A stretch of 64,000 nt of DNA. Source: Rhodococcus oryzae (GTDB lineage: Bacteria > Actinomycetota > Actinomycetes > Mycobacteriales > Mycobacteriaceae). Below the pieces are notes generated by a model that had not been told where the DNA came from, searched no databases, and worked only from the letters and a program-made list of their open reading frames with translations. The position numbers were made by a program, and so were the translations under genes. Each line of letters opens with the position of its first letter. The first letter of the stretch is position 1. The stretch spans positions 62,001 through 126,000 of the forward strand of contig NZ_SUMD01000010.1 of NCBI RefSeq assembly GCF_005049235.1. The letters are read 5' to 3'. This document shows positions 1-11,069 of this stretch, piece after piece.

Positions 1-326
1 TGTGCCTGGCGGGCGTCCGCGACGTCGATGGTCGAGCAGTCGATGAACAGCGTGCCGGGGGCCGCGGCCTCGAGCAGTCCGCCCTCGTACAGCCCGAGCA
101 CGTGCTTGCCGCTTGGCAGCATCGTGATCACGATGTCCGACCCGGTGGCCGCGTCGGCGGCCGACGCGACGACCGTGATGCCGTCGCGGGTGGCCTGTTC
201 CAGTGCCGCGGGCACCAGGTCGAAGCCGTTGACCTGGTATCCGGCCTTGGCCAGGTTCGCGGCCATCGGGCCGCCCATGTGACCGAGACCGATGAAGCCG
301 ATCCGGAGATTGCCTGCGGCGCTCAT
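1..326 (-). CDS. mmsB: 3-hydroxyisobutyrate dehydrogenase, N-terminal part (runs off the window)
   Basis: The visible 108 residues are the NAD-binding Rossmann half of a 3-hydroxyisobutyrate dehydrogenase: GLGHMG nucleotide loop at about residues 13-18, VITMLPSG, then the DCSTI substrate-binding signature. The enzyme oxidises 3-hydroxyisobutyrate to methylmalonate semialdehyde in valine breakdown. ATG at 326-324 overlaps the stop of the upstream hydrolase by four bases (ATGA), so translation is probably coupled. It is the last visible gene of the mmsA operon. The C-terminal catalytic half, with the usual Lys, lies outside the window. Confidence 0.9.
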   Translation of the reverse strand, partial: MSAAGNLRIGFIGLGHMGGPMAANLAKAGYQVNGFDLVPAALEQATRDGITVVASAADAATGSDIVITMLPSGKHVLGLYEGGLLEAAAPGTLFIDCSTIDVADARQA

Positions 327-1456
327 GACTTTCCTTCCCCAACGCTGCTGAGTTCCTGGGTGTTGCCGAGAGTGATGGAGCTGTGGGTGTTTCCACCGGG
401 GACGAGGCCGAGCTCGAACGCCCCCAGATCCGCGAAGAAGCGATCCACCTGCTCGTCCGTGACCTCCTCCAGGGTGGCGGGCGACCAGGCGGGATTGCGG
501 TCCTTCTCCACCACCTGCGCGCGGATGCCCTCGACGAGGTCATGGGAATCCAGGCAGGCCGAGGAGACCCGGTACTCCTGGTTCAGCACCTCCTCGAGGC
601 TGCCGAGGTCGCGGGAGCGGCGCAGCGAGCGCAGCGTCACCTTCGCCGCGGTCGGCGACTTGGCGAGGATCTGCTCGGCGGCGTCCGCGGCCGCCGGTAT
701 CCCGCTGTCCCGCAGCCGCGAGACGATCTCCTCGACGGTGTCCGCGGAGTAGGCGTCGCCGATCCACCCCTTCTGCGCCAGCAGGGCGGATTCGGGTTCG
801 GGCTCGGTGAACTCCTCGAGCGCGCGCTCGAGGGTCCCGGCGGCGAGCGCCGCCAGGAAGGCGGGCACCCGGCCGGACGGGATGAAGTGGTCGGCCAGAC
901 CGCAGGCGATGGCGTCGCCCGCGGTCAGCCGTGCGGTCGTCAGCGCGATGTGGGTACCGAGCTCACCAGGAGCACGCGAGAGCAGGTAGGTGCCGCCCAC
1001 GTCGAGCACGAATCCGATTCCGGCCTCGGGCATCCCGATCATCGAGCGCTCGGTGACGATCCGGACGCCGCCGTGCGCGGACACCCCGACGCCGCCGCCC
1101 ATCACGATGCCGTCCATGATCGCGACGTACGGCTTGGGGTAGCTCGCGATCGCGGCGTTGAGCACGTACTCGTCGCGCCAGAACTCGCGCGATCCGTCGC
1201 CGCCGTCCTGGGCGTCGTGGTAGATCGAGACGATGTCGCCGCCCGCGCAGAGCCCGCGCTCCCCCGCACCGGTGAGCACCACCGCGCGCACCTCGTCGTC
1301 GGCGGCCCATTCCGCCAGCGCCGCCGCGAGCTGGTGCACCATCGAGTGGTTGAGCGCGTTGATCGCCTTGGGCCGGTTCAGGGTGAGCAGGCCGAGGCCG
1401 TCGCGCTTGTCGACGATCACCTCCGCCTCGGTCATCTCCGCCGCGCCCGCGCTCAC
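323..1456 (-). CDS. Enoyl-CoA hydratase/isomerase family, probable 3-hydroxyisobutyryl-CoA hydrolase
   Basis: A 377-residue crotonase-fold protein. It has the LCAGGDI oxyanion segment near residues 69-75, MGGGVGVS near 119-126, and PEAGIG followed by LDVGG at 143-155. The last pattern is typical of 3-hydroxyisobutyryl-CoA hydrolases rather than plain hydratases. Length (about 350-380) also fits that subfamily. It would release 3-hydroxyisobutyrate for MmsB, encoded next. GTG start at 1456 overlaps the preceding stop (GTGA); an internal ATG seven codons later is an alternative. Position between the acyl-CoA dehydrogenase and mmsB supports the assignment. An ordinary enoyl-CoA hydratase is the main alternative. 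Confidence 0.85.
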   Translation of the reverse strand: MSAGAAEMTEAEVIVDKRDGLGLLTLNRPKAINALNHSMVHQLAAALAEWAADDEVRAVVLTGAGERGLCAGGDIVSIYHDAQDGGDGSREFWRDEYVLNAAIASYPKPYVAIMDGIVMGGGVGVSAHGGVRIVTERSMIGMPEAGIGFVLDVGGTYLLSRAPGELGTHIALTTARLTAGDAIACGLADHFIPSGRVPAFLAALAAGTLERALEEFTEPEPESALLAQKGWIGDAYSADTVEEIVSRLRDSGIPAAADAAEQILAKSPTAAKVTLRSLRRSRDLGSLEEVLNQEYRVSSACLDSHDLVEGIRAQVVEKDRNPAWSPATLEEVTDEQVDRFFADLGAFELGLVPGGNTHSSITLGNTQELSSVGEGKS

Positions 1457-2601
1457 GCCGTCCCCGCCGTTCCGACGACGGCGCGGGCGATGACCACCCG
1501 CATGATCTCGTTGGCGCCCTCGAGGATCTGGTGGACCCGCAGATCACGCACGATCTTCTCCAATCCGTACTCGGACAGGTAGCCGTACCCGCCGTGCATC
1601 TGTAGTGCCTTGTTGGCTACGTCGAATCCGGTGTCGGTGGCGAATCGCTTTGCCATCGCGCAGAGTTCGACCTTGTCGTTCGCGTCCTCGTCGAGCGCGG
1701 CCGCGGCCCGCCACAGCAGGGTGCGTGCGGCCTCGAGTTCGGTGCGCATGTCCGCGAGCTGGAACTGCAGCGCCTGCGAGTCGAGCAGCGGCGAGCCGAA
1801 CGCCTTGCGCTCGGCCAGGTGGTTGACCGCCTTCTGCAGCGCGGCCTGGCCGCCGCCGACCGAGCACGCCGCGATGTTCAGCCTGCCGCCGTTGAGCCCG
1901 GACATCGCGATGCGGAAGCCGTCGCCCTCCTGACCGAGCAGGTTGGCGGCGGGCACCCGCACCTCGTCGAGGATCACCTGACGGGTCGGCTGCGCGTTCC
2001 AGCCCATCTTCTTCTCGTTGGCTCCGAAGGACAGGCCCTCGGCGCCCTTCGGGACGATGAACGCCGAGATGCCCTTGGCCCCCGCGGATCCGGTCCTGGC
2101 CATCACCACGTAGACGTCGGAGGTGCCCGCGCCGGAGATGAACTGCTTGACCCCGGTGAGCAGGTAGTCGTCGCCGTCCCGCACGGCCTTGGTGCTCAGG
2201 GCCGCCGCATCGGAGCCGGCACCCGGCTCGGTCAGGCAGTAGCTGCCGAGGTGCTCCATCGAGGCCAGCGCCGGCACCCACTGGTGCCGCTGCTCGTCGG
2301 TGCCGAAGGAGTCGATCATCCAGGTGACCATGTTGTGGATGGACACATAGGCGGCGATGGACGGGCAGCCCTTGGCGAGCTGCTCGAAGATCCGGACGGC
2401 GTCGAGCCGGGTGAGCCCCGACCCGCCGACGTCCTCGCTGATGTAGATCCCGCCCATGCCGAGCGAGCCGGCCTTGCGCAGCACGTCCACCGGGAAGTGC
2501 TTGGTCTGATCCCATTCGATCGCGTTGGGGGCCAAGTACTCCGAGGCGAAGTCCCGAGCGGTGTCGCTGATCGCCCGCTCGTCATCGGTCAGGGTGAACA
2601 T
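1453..2601 (-). CDS. Acyl-CoA dehydrogenase, probable isobutyryl-CoA dehydrogenase
   Basis: A 382-residue FAD-dependent acyl-CoA dehydrogenase. Visible landmarks are YCLTEPGAGSDA in the middle domain and a C-terminal MHGGYGYLSEY followed by QILEGANEI, whose Glu aligns with the catalytic base of short/branched-chain members. It should convert isobutyryl-CoA to methacrylyl-CoA. The frame stays open upstream to 2997, but that part is antisense to mmsA; the ATG at 2601 beginning MFTLTDDER is the family-typical N-terminus. It sits 7 nt after the mmsA stop and overlaps the next gene by four bases. This is comparable to fadE9 between mmsA and mmsB in M. tuberculosis. Confidence 0.9.
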   Translation of the reverse strand: MFTLTDDERAISDTARDFASEYLAPNAIEWDQTKHFPVDVLRKAGSLGMGGIYISEDVGGSGLTRLDAVRIFEQLAKGCPSIAAYVSIHNMVTWMIDSFGTDEQRHQWVPALASMEHLGSYCLTEPGAGSDAAALSTKAVRDGDDYLLTGVKQFISGAGTSDVYVVMARTGSAGAKGISAFIVPKGAEGLSFGANEKKMGWNAQPTRQVILDEVRVPAANLLGQEGDGFRIAMSGLNGGRLNIAACSVGGGQAALQKAVNHLAERKAFGSPLLDSQALQFQLADMRTELEAARTLLWRAAAALDEDANDKVELCAMAKRFATDTGFDVANKALQMHGGYGYLSEYGLEKIVRDLRVHQILEGANEIMRVVIARAVVGTAGTA

Positions 2602-2608
2602 GGTGTTC

Positions 2609-4114
2609 CTAATCCATCGTCGGGATGACGAAGTGGTTGGTCGTGTGCTCCTTGGTTCCCGAAGGCCAGCGCTGCGTGACCGTCTTGGTCTTGGTGTAGA
2701 AGCGGAAGGAGTCCGGGCCGTGCTGGTTGAGGTCGCCGAAGCCGGACCGCTTCCAGCCGCCGAAGGTGTGGTACGCGATCGGCACGGGGATCGGGACGTT
2801 GACGCCGACCATGCCGACGTTGACGCGAGCGGTGAAGTCACGCGCGGTGTCGCCGTCACGGGTGAAGATGGAGACGCCGTTGCCGTACTCGTGCTCGGTC
2901 GGCAGGCGCAGGGCCTCCTCGTAATCGGCGGCGCGAACCACCTGGAGGACGGGTCCGAAGATCTCCTCCTTGTAGATGCGCATGTCCGAGGTGACATTGT
3001 CGAAGAGGGTGGCGCCTGCGAAGAACCCGCCCTCGTGGCCCTCGAGGGTGAAGCCGCGGCCGTCGACGACCGCCGTTGCGCCCTCGTCGATGCCGATCTG
3101 CACGTAGCTGTTGACGCGGTCGAGGGCGTCCTGGCTGACGAGCGGCCCGAAGTCGGCGGCTTCGTCGTCGCTGCGGCCGATCTTCAGCTTCGCGACGCGC
3201 TCCTTCAGCTTCGCGACGAGGGCGTCTGCCGTCTCCTCGCCGACGGGAACGGCGACCGAGATGGCCATGCAGCGCTCGCCCGCGGAGCCGTAGCCGGCAC
3301 CGATCAGGGCGTCGGCGACCTCGTCGAGGTCGGCGTCGGGCATCACGATGGCGTGGTTCTTGGCCCCGCCGAAGCACTGCGCGCGCTTGCCGTTGGCGGC
3401 CGCGGTCTCGTAGATGTACTGCGCGATCGGGGTGGAGCCGACGAAGCCGACCGCCTTGACCCGGTCGTCGGTGAGCAGCACGTCGACGACCTCCTTGTCG
3501 CCGTTCACCACGTTGAACACGCCCGCGGGCAGACCGGCCTCGACGAACAGCTCGGCGATGCGCAGCGGCACCGAGGGATCACGCTCGGACGGCTTGAGGA
3601 TGAACGCGTTGCCCGCGGCGAGCGCCGGTCCCGCCTTCCACAGCGGGATCATCGCCGGGAAGTTGAACGGGGTGATGCCTGCGACGACGCCGAGCGGCTG
3701 CCGCATCGAGTACACGTCGATGCCGGTGCCCGCGGACTCGGTGTACTCGCCCTTGAGCAGGTGCGGAGCGCCGAGCGAGAACTCGATGACCTCGAGGCCG
3801 CGCTGGATGTCGCCCTTGGCGTCGGGAATGGTCTTGCCGTGCTCGGAGGACAGCAGTCGCGCGAGCGAGTCCATCTCCAGCTGCACGAGCTGGAGGAACT
3901 TCATCAGGACGCGGGCACGCTTCTGCGGGTTGAAGGCGGCCCACTCACGCTGAGCGTCAACCGCATTGGCGATGATCGCCTCGGTCTCGGCCTTGTCGGC
4001 GAGCGGCACCCGCGACTGCACTTCACCGGTGTTGGGGTCGTAGACGTCGCCGAACTTGTCGGAGGTGCCGGGGACGCGCTTGCCACCGACGAAGTGGGTG
4101 AGTTCCTGAACCAT
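2609..4114 (-). CDS. mmsA: Methylmalonate-semialdehyde dehydrogenase (CoA-acylating)
   Basis: A 501-residue aldehyde dehydrogenase superfamily enzyme that makes propionyl-CoA from methylmalonate semialdehyde, the last valine-specific step. It has GITPFNFPAM near residue 146, FVGSTPIAQ for NAD binding near 224, and the catalytic Cys at about 282 in GERCMAIS, the MmsA/iolA signature. The start at 4114 (MVQELTHF) gives the usual family length; the open frame continues upstream to 4390 without homologous sequence. First gene of the minus-strand operon, with translation of the next gene beginning 7 nt after its stop. Confident call. Confidence 0.95.
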   Translation of the reverse strand: MVQELTHFVGGKRVPGTSDKFGDVYDPNTGEVQSRVPLADKAETEAIIANAVDAQREWAAFNPQKRARVLMKFLQLVQLEMDSLARLLSSEHGKTIPDAKGDIQRGLEVIEFSLGAPHLLKGEYTESAGTGIDVYSMRQPLGVVAGITPFNFPAMIPLWKAGPALAAGNAFILKPSERDPSVPLRIAELFVEAGLPAGVFNVVNGDKEVVDVLLTDDRVKAVGFVGSTPIAQYIYETAAANGKRAQCFGGAKNHAIVMPDADLDEVADALIGAGYGSAGERCMAISVAVPVGEETADALVAKLKERVAKLKIGRSDDEAADFGPLVSQDALDRVNSYVQIGIDEGATAVVDGRGFTLEGHEGGFFAGATLFDNVTSDMRIYKEEIFGPVLQVVRAADYEEALRLPTEHEYGNGVSIFTRDGDTARDFTARVNVGMVGVNVPIPVPIAYHTFGGWKRSGFGDLNQHGPDSFRFYTKTKTVTQRWPSGTKEHTTNHFVIPTMD

Positions 4115-4418
4115 TTTCTTGGACCTGTTCTCGCTAGGGCGAATGCCCGCGCCGACCCCATGGCAACCCACGGGCGCGGTGCGGAGTTCCGGATATGTTG
4201 TCATCCTATAGTTGGATGTCCATGTATGTCTAGAGGTGGCGTCGACCAGGCGAGAATCGCGGTCCCGCCGAACAAGATCATCCGAAACCGGGGGTGCGGC
4301 CGCCGCCGGCGGAGAACAATCACGGTCACACGGTGCCGGCCGGACCGCCACCGGGCGCGCGCGAATGGGCATGAAACCTGTCAGCTGCACTCTCTCGTCT
4401 CAGGATGGAGATCGCCCG
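4115..4418. other. Divergent intergenic region between mmsA and the sulfatase
   Basis: About 300 bases without a convincing gene. It must hold the mmsA operon promoter (minus strand) and the sulfatase promoter (plus strand). A short AT-richer stretch near 4190-4230 contains the inverted pair CATCC/GGATG, listed separately. Open frames crossing this gap in both directions look like shadows. Confidence 0.6.
4202..4218. promoter_or_regulatory. Possible operator (inverted repeat) upstream of mmsA
   Basis: CATCC at 4202-4206 and GGATG at 4214-4218 form inverted half-sites around the AT-rich core TATAGTT. On the minus strand TATAGGAT inside it could be a -10 element for the mmsA operon about 90 nt upstream of its start. 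Half-sites are only five bases, so this is a weak, position-based inference. Confidence 0.3.
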
Positions 4419-6095
4419 ATGGAGCCCCAGACCGAATCGACCCGGTGCGCGAACGAATCACCTCACTGCTCGGACGGGTCCGCCGGATTCCCCGCGGCGA
4501 CGACCCGCCGGACCTTCCTCGGCGCCGCGGGCGCCCTGGTCGCGGCGGGCGTGGCCGGGATCGGCACGACCGGTCCGCGGGCGAGCGCGGCCCAGGGGTC
4601 CGGCGTGCCCATCCATCGCCCGAACATCGTCGTGATCATCACCGATCAGGAACGGCACCCGATGCACTGGCCAGCGGGCTGGGCGGACGCGAACCTGCCC
4701 AACCGCAAGCGCCTCGCGGACCACGGGCTCTCCTTCACCCGGTCCTTCTGCAACACCGCGATGTGCTCCCCCAGTCGCAGCACCTTCTTCACCGGCCTCT
4801 ACCCGGCCCAGCACGGGGTCACCGCGACCCTGACCGAGGGCGGGACGGTCTCGCCTACCGAACCGCAGTTGCCGGTCGGCGAGCAGAACATGGCCCGGGT
4901 GCTGGAGTCGGCCGGCTACACCGTCCATTACCGCGGCAAGTGGCACATGAGCAAGGGCGCCGCGGGCGGCGACCCGAGCAGCGCCGACATCGCGGCCTAC
5001 GGGTTCCAGGGCCGGGTCCCGCCCGAGGGCGGGCAGGACACCAACCCGGATCACTTCGGCGGCGGCTGCGCCGACATCGACCAACGCATCGCGAACGAGG
5101 CGGTCGAGTTCATCGGGGGCCAGGGCGCCGACGGGGACGGGCCGTTCGCGCTGATCGTCTCGTTCATCAACCCGCACGACGTCCTCGCCTACCCACAGAC
5201 ATGGGACGCGCTGAACGGCACCTGCAACAACTACGGAACCGAGGCGACCCAGGCGTTCAACCAGGGCATCTCGCTGCCGCCCAGCGTCGACGAGATGCTG
5301 GCCGTCAATCACAAGCCGACCGCCCAGATCCAGTCGCAGTTGCTGCTCGCGGCCGGGCTCGGGCCGCTGATCGGCCCCCAGGCTGCGCAGAACTACGTGA
5401 ACTTCTACGCCTACATGCACAAGGTGGTCGACGATCACATTGGCGCCGTCCTCGACGCGCTCGAGGCCGAGCCGGGGCTGATCGACCGGACGGTGATCGT
5501 CCGGATGTCCGATCACGGCGAGATGGGGCTCTCGCACGGGGGCCTGCGCCAGAAGATCTTCAACGCCTACGAGGAAACGCTCCGGGTGCCTCTCGTCATC
5601 AGCAACCCGGTGATGTTCCCAAGTCCGGTGCAGACGGACGCCATGGCCTCGCTCATCGACGTGGTGCCCACCCTCGCCACCCTTGCCGGCGCGGACCCGG
5701 CCGCGTGGCGATTCCTCGGCACCGATCTGATGCCGGTGGTCGCGGACGCCGCCGCGCACCCGGACAACCCCACCGCGGCGGTGCAGGACAGTATCCTGTT
5801 CACCTACGACGACCAGAACTGCGCCACTCCCGACGGCCAGTTCATCGTCACCCAGCCCAACCACATCCGTTGTATCAGGGACACCCGCTGGAAGTACTCC
5901 GCGTACTTCGACCCGGCGGGCGTCGCCTCGCCGCAGTACGAGCTGTACGACCTGGTCGACGACCCCCTCGAGATGCACAACCGCGCCAACCCGCTCAACG
6001 TCGGCTACTACGCCCCGGAGCAGGCCGCGGCCATGCACACCACACTGTTCGCCGCGATGGCCAGGACCGGCACCACCCCCGCACGCGGGCTGTAG
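4419..6095 (+). CDS. Tat-exported type I sulfatase (formylglycine-dependent)
   Basis: A 558-residue sulfatase of the alkaline-phosphatase superfamily. The N-terminus carries a twin-arginine signal (TRRTFLGAAGAL at 29-40 followed by a hydrophobic stretch), so export of a folded enzyme is expected. IVVIITDQ near 70 is the metal-binding strand. Cys 116 in CSPSR is the residue converted to formylglycine. GKWHMS and DHGEMGLSHGG are further active-site blocks. The ATG at 4419 has GGAG 8 nt upstream and places the Tat motif properly; the frame is open to 4212. No formylglycine-generating enzyme gene is seen nearby, so maturation must be encoded elsewhere. The substrate cannot be told from sequence; DQ replaces the more usual DD in the first metal motif. 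Confidence 0.88.
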   Translation: MEPQTESTRCANESPHCSDGSAGFPAATTRRTFLGAAGALVAAGVAGIGTTGPRASAAQGSGVPIHRPNIVVIITDQERHPMHWPAGWADANLPNRKRLADHGLSFTRSFCNTAMCSPSRSTFFTGLYPAQHGVTATLTEGGTVSPTEPQLPVGEQNMARVLESAGYTVHYRGKWHMSKGAAGGDPSSADIAAYGFQGRVPPEGGQDTNPDHFGGGCADIDQRIANEAVEFIGGQGADGDGPFALIVSFINPHDVLAYPQTWDALNGTCNNYGTEATQAFNQGISLPPSVDEMLAVNHKPTAQIQSQLLLAAGLGPLIGPQAAQNYVNFYAYMHKVVDDHIGAVLDALEAEPGLIDRTVIVRMSDHGEMGLSHGGLRQKIFNAYEETLRVPLVISNPVMFPSPVQTDAMASLIDVVPTLATLAGADPAAWRFLGTDLMPVVADAAAHPDNPTAAVQDSILFTYDDQNCATPDGQFIVTQPNHIRCIRDTRWKYSAYFDPAGVASPQYELYDLVDDPLEMHNRANPLNVGYYAPEQAAAMHTTLFAAMARTGTTPARGL

Positions 6096-6151
6096 CCGCT
6101 GAGCGGGACGAGGGGGTTGTGGGCGTCCCCGGGCGGGTCGACGCTGGGTAC

Positions 6152-6928
6152 ATGTCTGAAGCCACCAACACCCCCGCGACCCTTACGACCGCCGTCATCG
6201 TGACCGGCGGCGCGTCGGGCATCGGCCTCGCGTCCGCCCGCTCCCTCGCCGAGGCCGGCCGTCCGGTCGCCCTCTGGGACCTCAACGAGGCGAAGGCCAA
6301 GTCCGAGGCCGAGGCCATCGCCGCCGAGTTCGGCGTCGACGCGATCGGTGTCGCGGTCGACCTGAGCAACCCCGACCTGTACGCCGACGCGCTGGCCACC
6401 ACCCGCGCCGCGCTGCCGAACATCGGCGGACTGGTGCACGCCGCGGGCGTGGTCGACACCGGTTCGCTCGAGGGCGTCACCGTGGACGTGTGGGACCTCG
6501 GCATCAACACGCACCTGCGTCCGCTGGTGCTGCTGACGAAGGAGCTGCTGCCGGACTTCACGGCGAACCCGGGCTCGGCGATCGTCGGCATCTCGTCGAT
6601 CAACGCGCACCTCGGCAACGCCATCAACCCGGTGTACAGCGCAGCCAAGGGCGGCATGCTCGCGGTGGTCCGCTCGCTCGCCGACCGGCTCGGACCCGAC
6701 GGCATCCGCATCAACTGCGTCTCCCCGGGACAGATCCTCACCCCGATGCTGCAGCCCACCGTCGACCTGCTGCCCGAGGGCACGTTCGAGCGCCGCATCC
6801 TGATGGGCCGCCTCGGCCGCCCGGAAGAGGTCGGCCGAGTGGTCCGCTTCATGCTGTCCGACGAGGCCAGCTACATCACGGCCAGCGAGCTGGTCGTCGA
6901 CGGCGGAAACATCTCCTCGCAGCGGTAG
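6152..6928 (+). CDS. Short-chain dehydrogenase/reductase (SDR)
   Basis: A 258-residue classical SDR: TGGASGIG coenzyme loop near residues 19-26, catalytic SSIN...YSAAK with Tyr/Lys spaced as in the family, and the C-terminal SELVVDGG segment. It is an NAD(P)-dependent oxidoreductase of unknown substrate. The frame is open for several kilobases upstream, but everything before 6152 is antisense or out-of-frame shadow. ATG at 6152 gives standard SDR length. It is 56 nt after the sulfatase, same strand, possibly cotranscribed. Confidence 0.88.
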   Translation: MSEATNTPATLTTAVIVTGGASGIGLASARSLAEAGRPVALWDLNEAKAKSEAEAIAAEFGVDAIGVAVDLSNPDLYADALATTRAALPNIGGLVHAAGVVDTGSLEGVTVDVWDLGINTHLRPLVLLTKELLPDFTANPGSAIVGISSINAHLGNAINPVYSAAKGGMLAVVRSLADRLGPDGIRINCVSPGQILTPMLQPTVDLLPEGTFERRILMGRLGRPEEVGRVVRFMLSDEASYITASELVVDGGNISSQR

Positions 6929-6935
6929 TCGGGCG

Positions 6936-7693
6936 TCACCGCCCGCCCAGGATCCGGTAGGTGGCCGTCAGCTCGCGCAGTGCGGCGGCCACCACCGGCT
7001 CCTCCACCCCGCCCGCCCGCAGCGACTTGCGCAGCGGCTCCGGGGTGAGATCGTCCGGCGCGGGCCGGAATTCCACCCGCGGCAGCGGCGGCAGCTCGAT
7101 CCTGTCCCCGAAGTAGTCGTCGAGGTCGGGCGCGGACTCCGCGTCCGCCCCGTCCGAGTCGAACGAGCGGATCAGGGTGTCGAGGTCGAGCCCGCGGAGG
7201 GTGAGGATGACCAGCGGCTCGGTGTCGAGGCGCTGCGCGGTGAGGTAGACGATGGCCGCCGCATGCTTGCACGGCCAGCCCTGGTCCGGGCAGGTGCAGC
7301 CGAAGTCCAGGTCGCCGGACTCGGTGGGCAGCAACAGGTCCCCGAGCTCGATCGGCACCGTGCCCGAGGCGAGGGTGGCGAGCATGCCCGGCGCCCTGCG
7401 CACCCGGTCGATCAGCACGTCGACGGTGTCGGGGTCGAGCGGGCGGAGGGTGAAGGTCGCGGTGAACGGGTCGATCTGACTGCCCTGGACCTCGCCGACC
7501 ACCGCTCCTGGCGCGATCCGATAGCTGATCACCTGTCCCGCGCGGGCGGAGCCGCGCCCGCGGGCGATCCGGCCGGAGTCGGCGATCTTCTCCATCGAGG
7601 ACACCAGCGCGCGGCCCCACCAGGACTGGGCAAAGGGGCCGCCGCGCGCCGCACGCTGGGTGCCGAACTGGCTGAAATCGGTGCGCCGTCGGT

Positions 7694-7697
<4 letters not shown>
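6936..7697 (-). CDS. SWIM zinc-finger protein partnered with a SNF2 helicase
   Basis: A 253-residue protein with a SWIM zinc-binding motif, CTCPDQGWPCKH at 134-145 (CxCx6CxH), and a conserved N-terminus containing SWWGRALVSSME. SWIM domains bind DNA or protein. In actinobacteria this family is commonly encoded next to a SNF2-type helicase, as here: its ATG overlaps the helicase stop by four bases, so the two products probably act together. The biological process is unknown, though DNA repair or remodelling is plausible. Confidence 0.85.
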
Positions 7698-10540
<2,843 letters not shown>

Positions 10541-10645
10541 CAGCCCATCCAATCAGGCAGCCACGACAAACCTCGACGACGCTGGATTAATCCGTCTGAC
10601 CAGCGGGATAATGGGCCATTGGGCGAATCGCGTCGGGAGCGAGAG

Positions 10646-10963
10646 ATGACCATCCTGGTTCAGGTGCTCGAGCAGGGCTACTCGCACAGCACGCCGTGGC
10701 AGCAGCGGAGATACCAGTTCGTCGACGCCGCACACATCGTCGGCCTGCGGCTGGACGGGCAGTCCGGCGTGTGGCTGGACATGACTCGGCCCGGTGAGTC
10801 GCACCAGCTGGCGCTGACTCCCTCGCCCGACCTCTCGGCCTACTTCCTGATGCGGGTCTTCGACGACATCGCGAACTGTGAGCGCCAGGGCGGCTCCTGG
10901 TTGATCGGCCACGACGGCAGCAACCTCGAGTCGATCACCGCCACCCGCTTCCCGATGCCCTGA
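10646..10963 (+). CDS. Small conserved-looking protein of unknown function
   Basis: A 105-residue soluble protein starting MTILVQVLEQG, rich in aromatic and acidic residues, without signal peptide or membrane segment. I do not recognise the family. The start has a purine-rich GGGAGCGAGAG just upstream. It is divergent from the helicase and separated from the lipase by about 100 nt. A short inverted repeat (10973-10978/10982-10987) just after the stop, followed by a TTTCCCCC run, may end its transcript. Confidence 0.65.
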   Translation: MTILVQVLEQGYSHSTPWQQRRYQFVDAAHIVGLRLDGQSGVWLDMTRPGESHQLALTPSPDLSAYFLMRVFDDIANCERQGGSWLIGHDGSNLESITATRFPMP

Positions 10964-11018
10964 GGGGCCGGTACCGGAACGTCCGGTTTCCCCCCTATGC
11001 AACCAACCGAGCAATTGC

Positions 11019-11044
11019 TAGGTTGCTGTGATCCGCAATCACAG
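11019..11044 (+). promoter_or_regulatory. Promoter with an inverted-repeat operator upstream of the lipase
   Basis: TAGGTT at 11019-11024 fits an actinobacterial -10 hexamer. Immediately after it, CTGTGAT (11026-11032) and ATCACAG (11038-11044) form a perfect 7-base inverted repeat with a 5-base core. The repeat sits over the expected transcription start, about 25 nt before the lipase ATG. The halves resemble CRP-type TGTGA/TCACA, but spacing is one base longer than the usual site. Confidence 0.5.
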
Positions 11045-11069
11045 TGATCCACACAACAATGGGGGGCTC

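Noticed and set aside
2525-6151. Very long plus-strand open frame running into the SDR gene (1467 codons overall)
   Set aside because: It is antisense to mmsA and out of frame with the sulfatase, composed of Arg/Gly/Asp-rich shadow sequence. Only the last 258 codons (from 6152) have homology.
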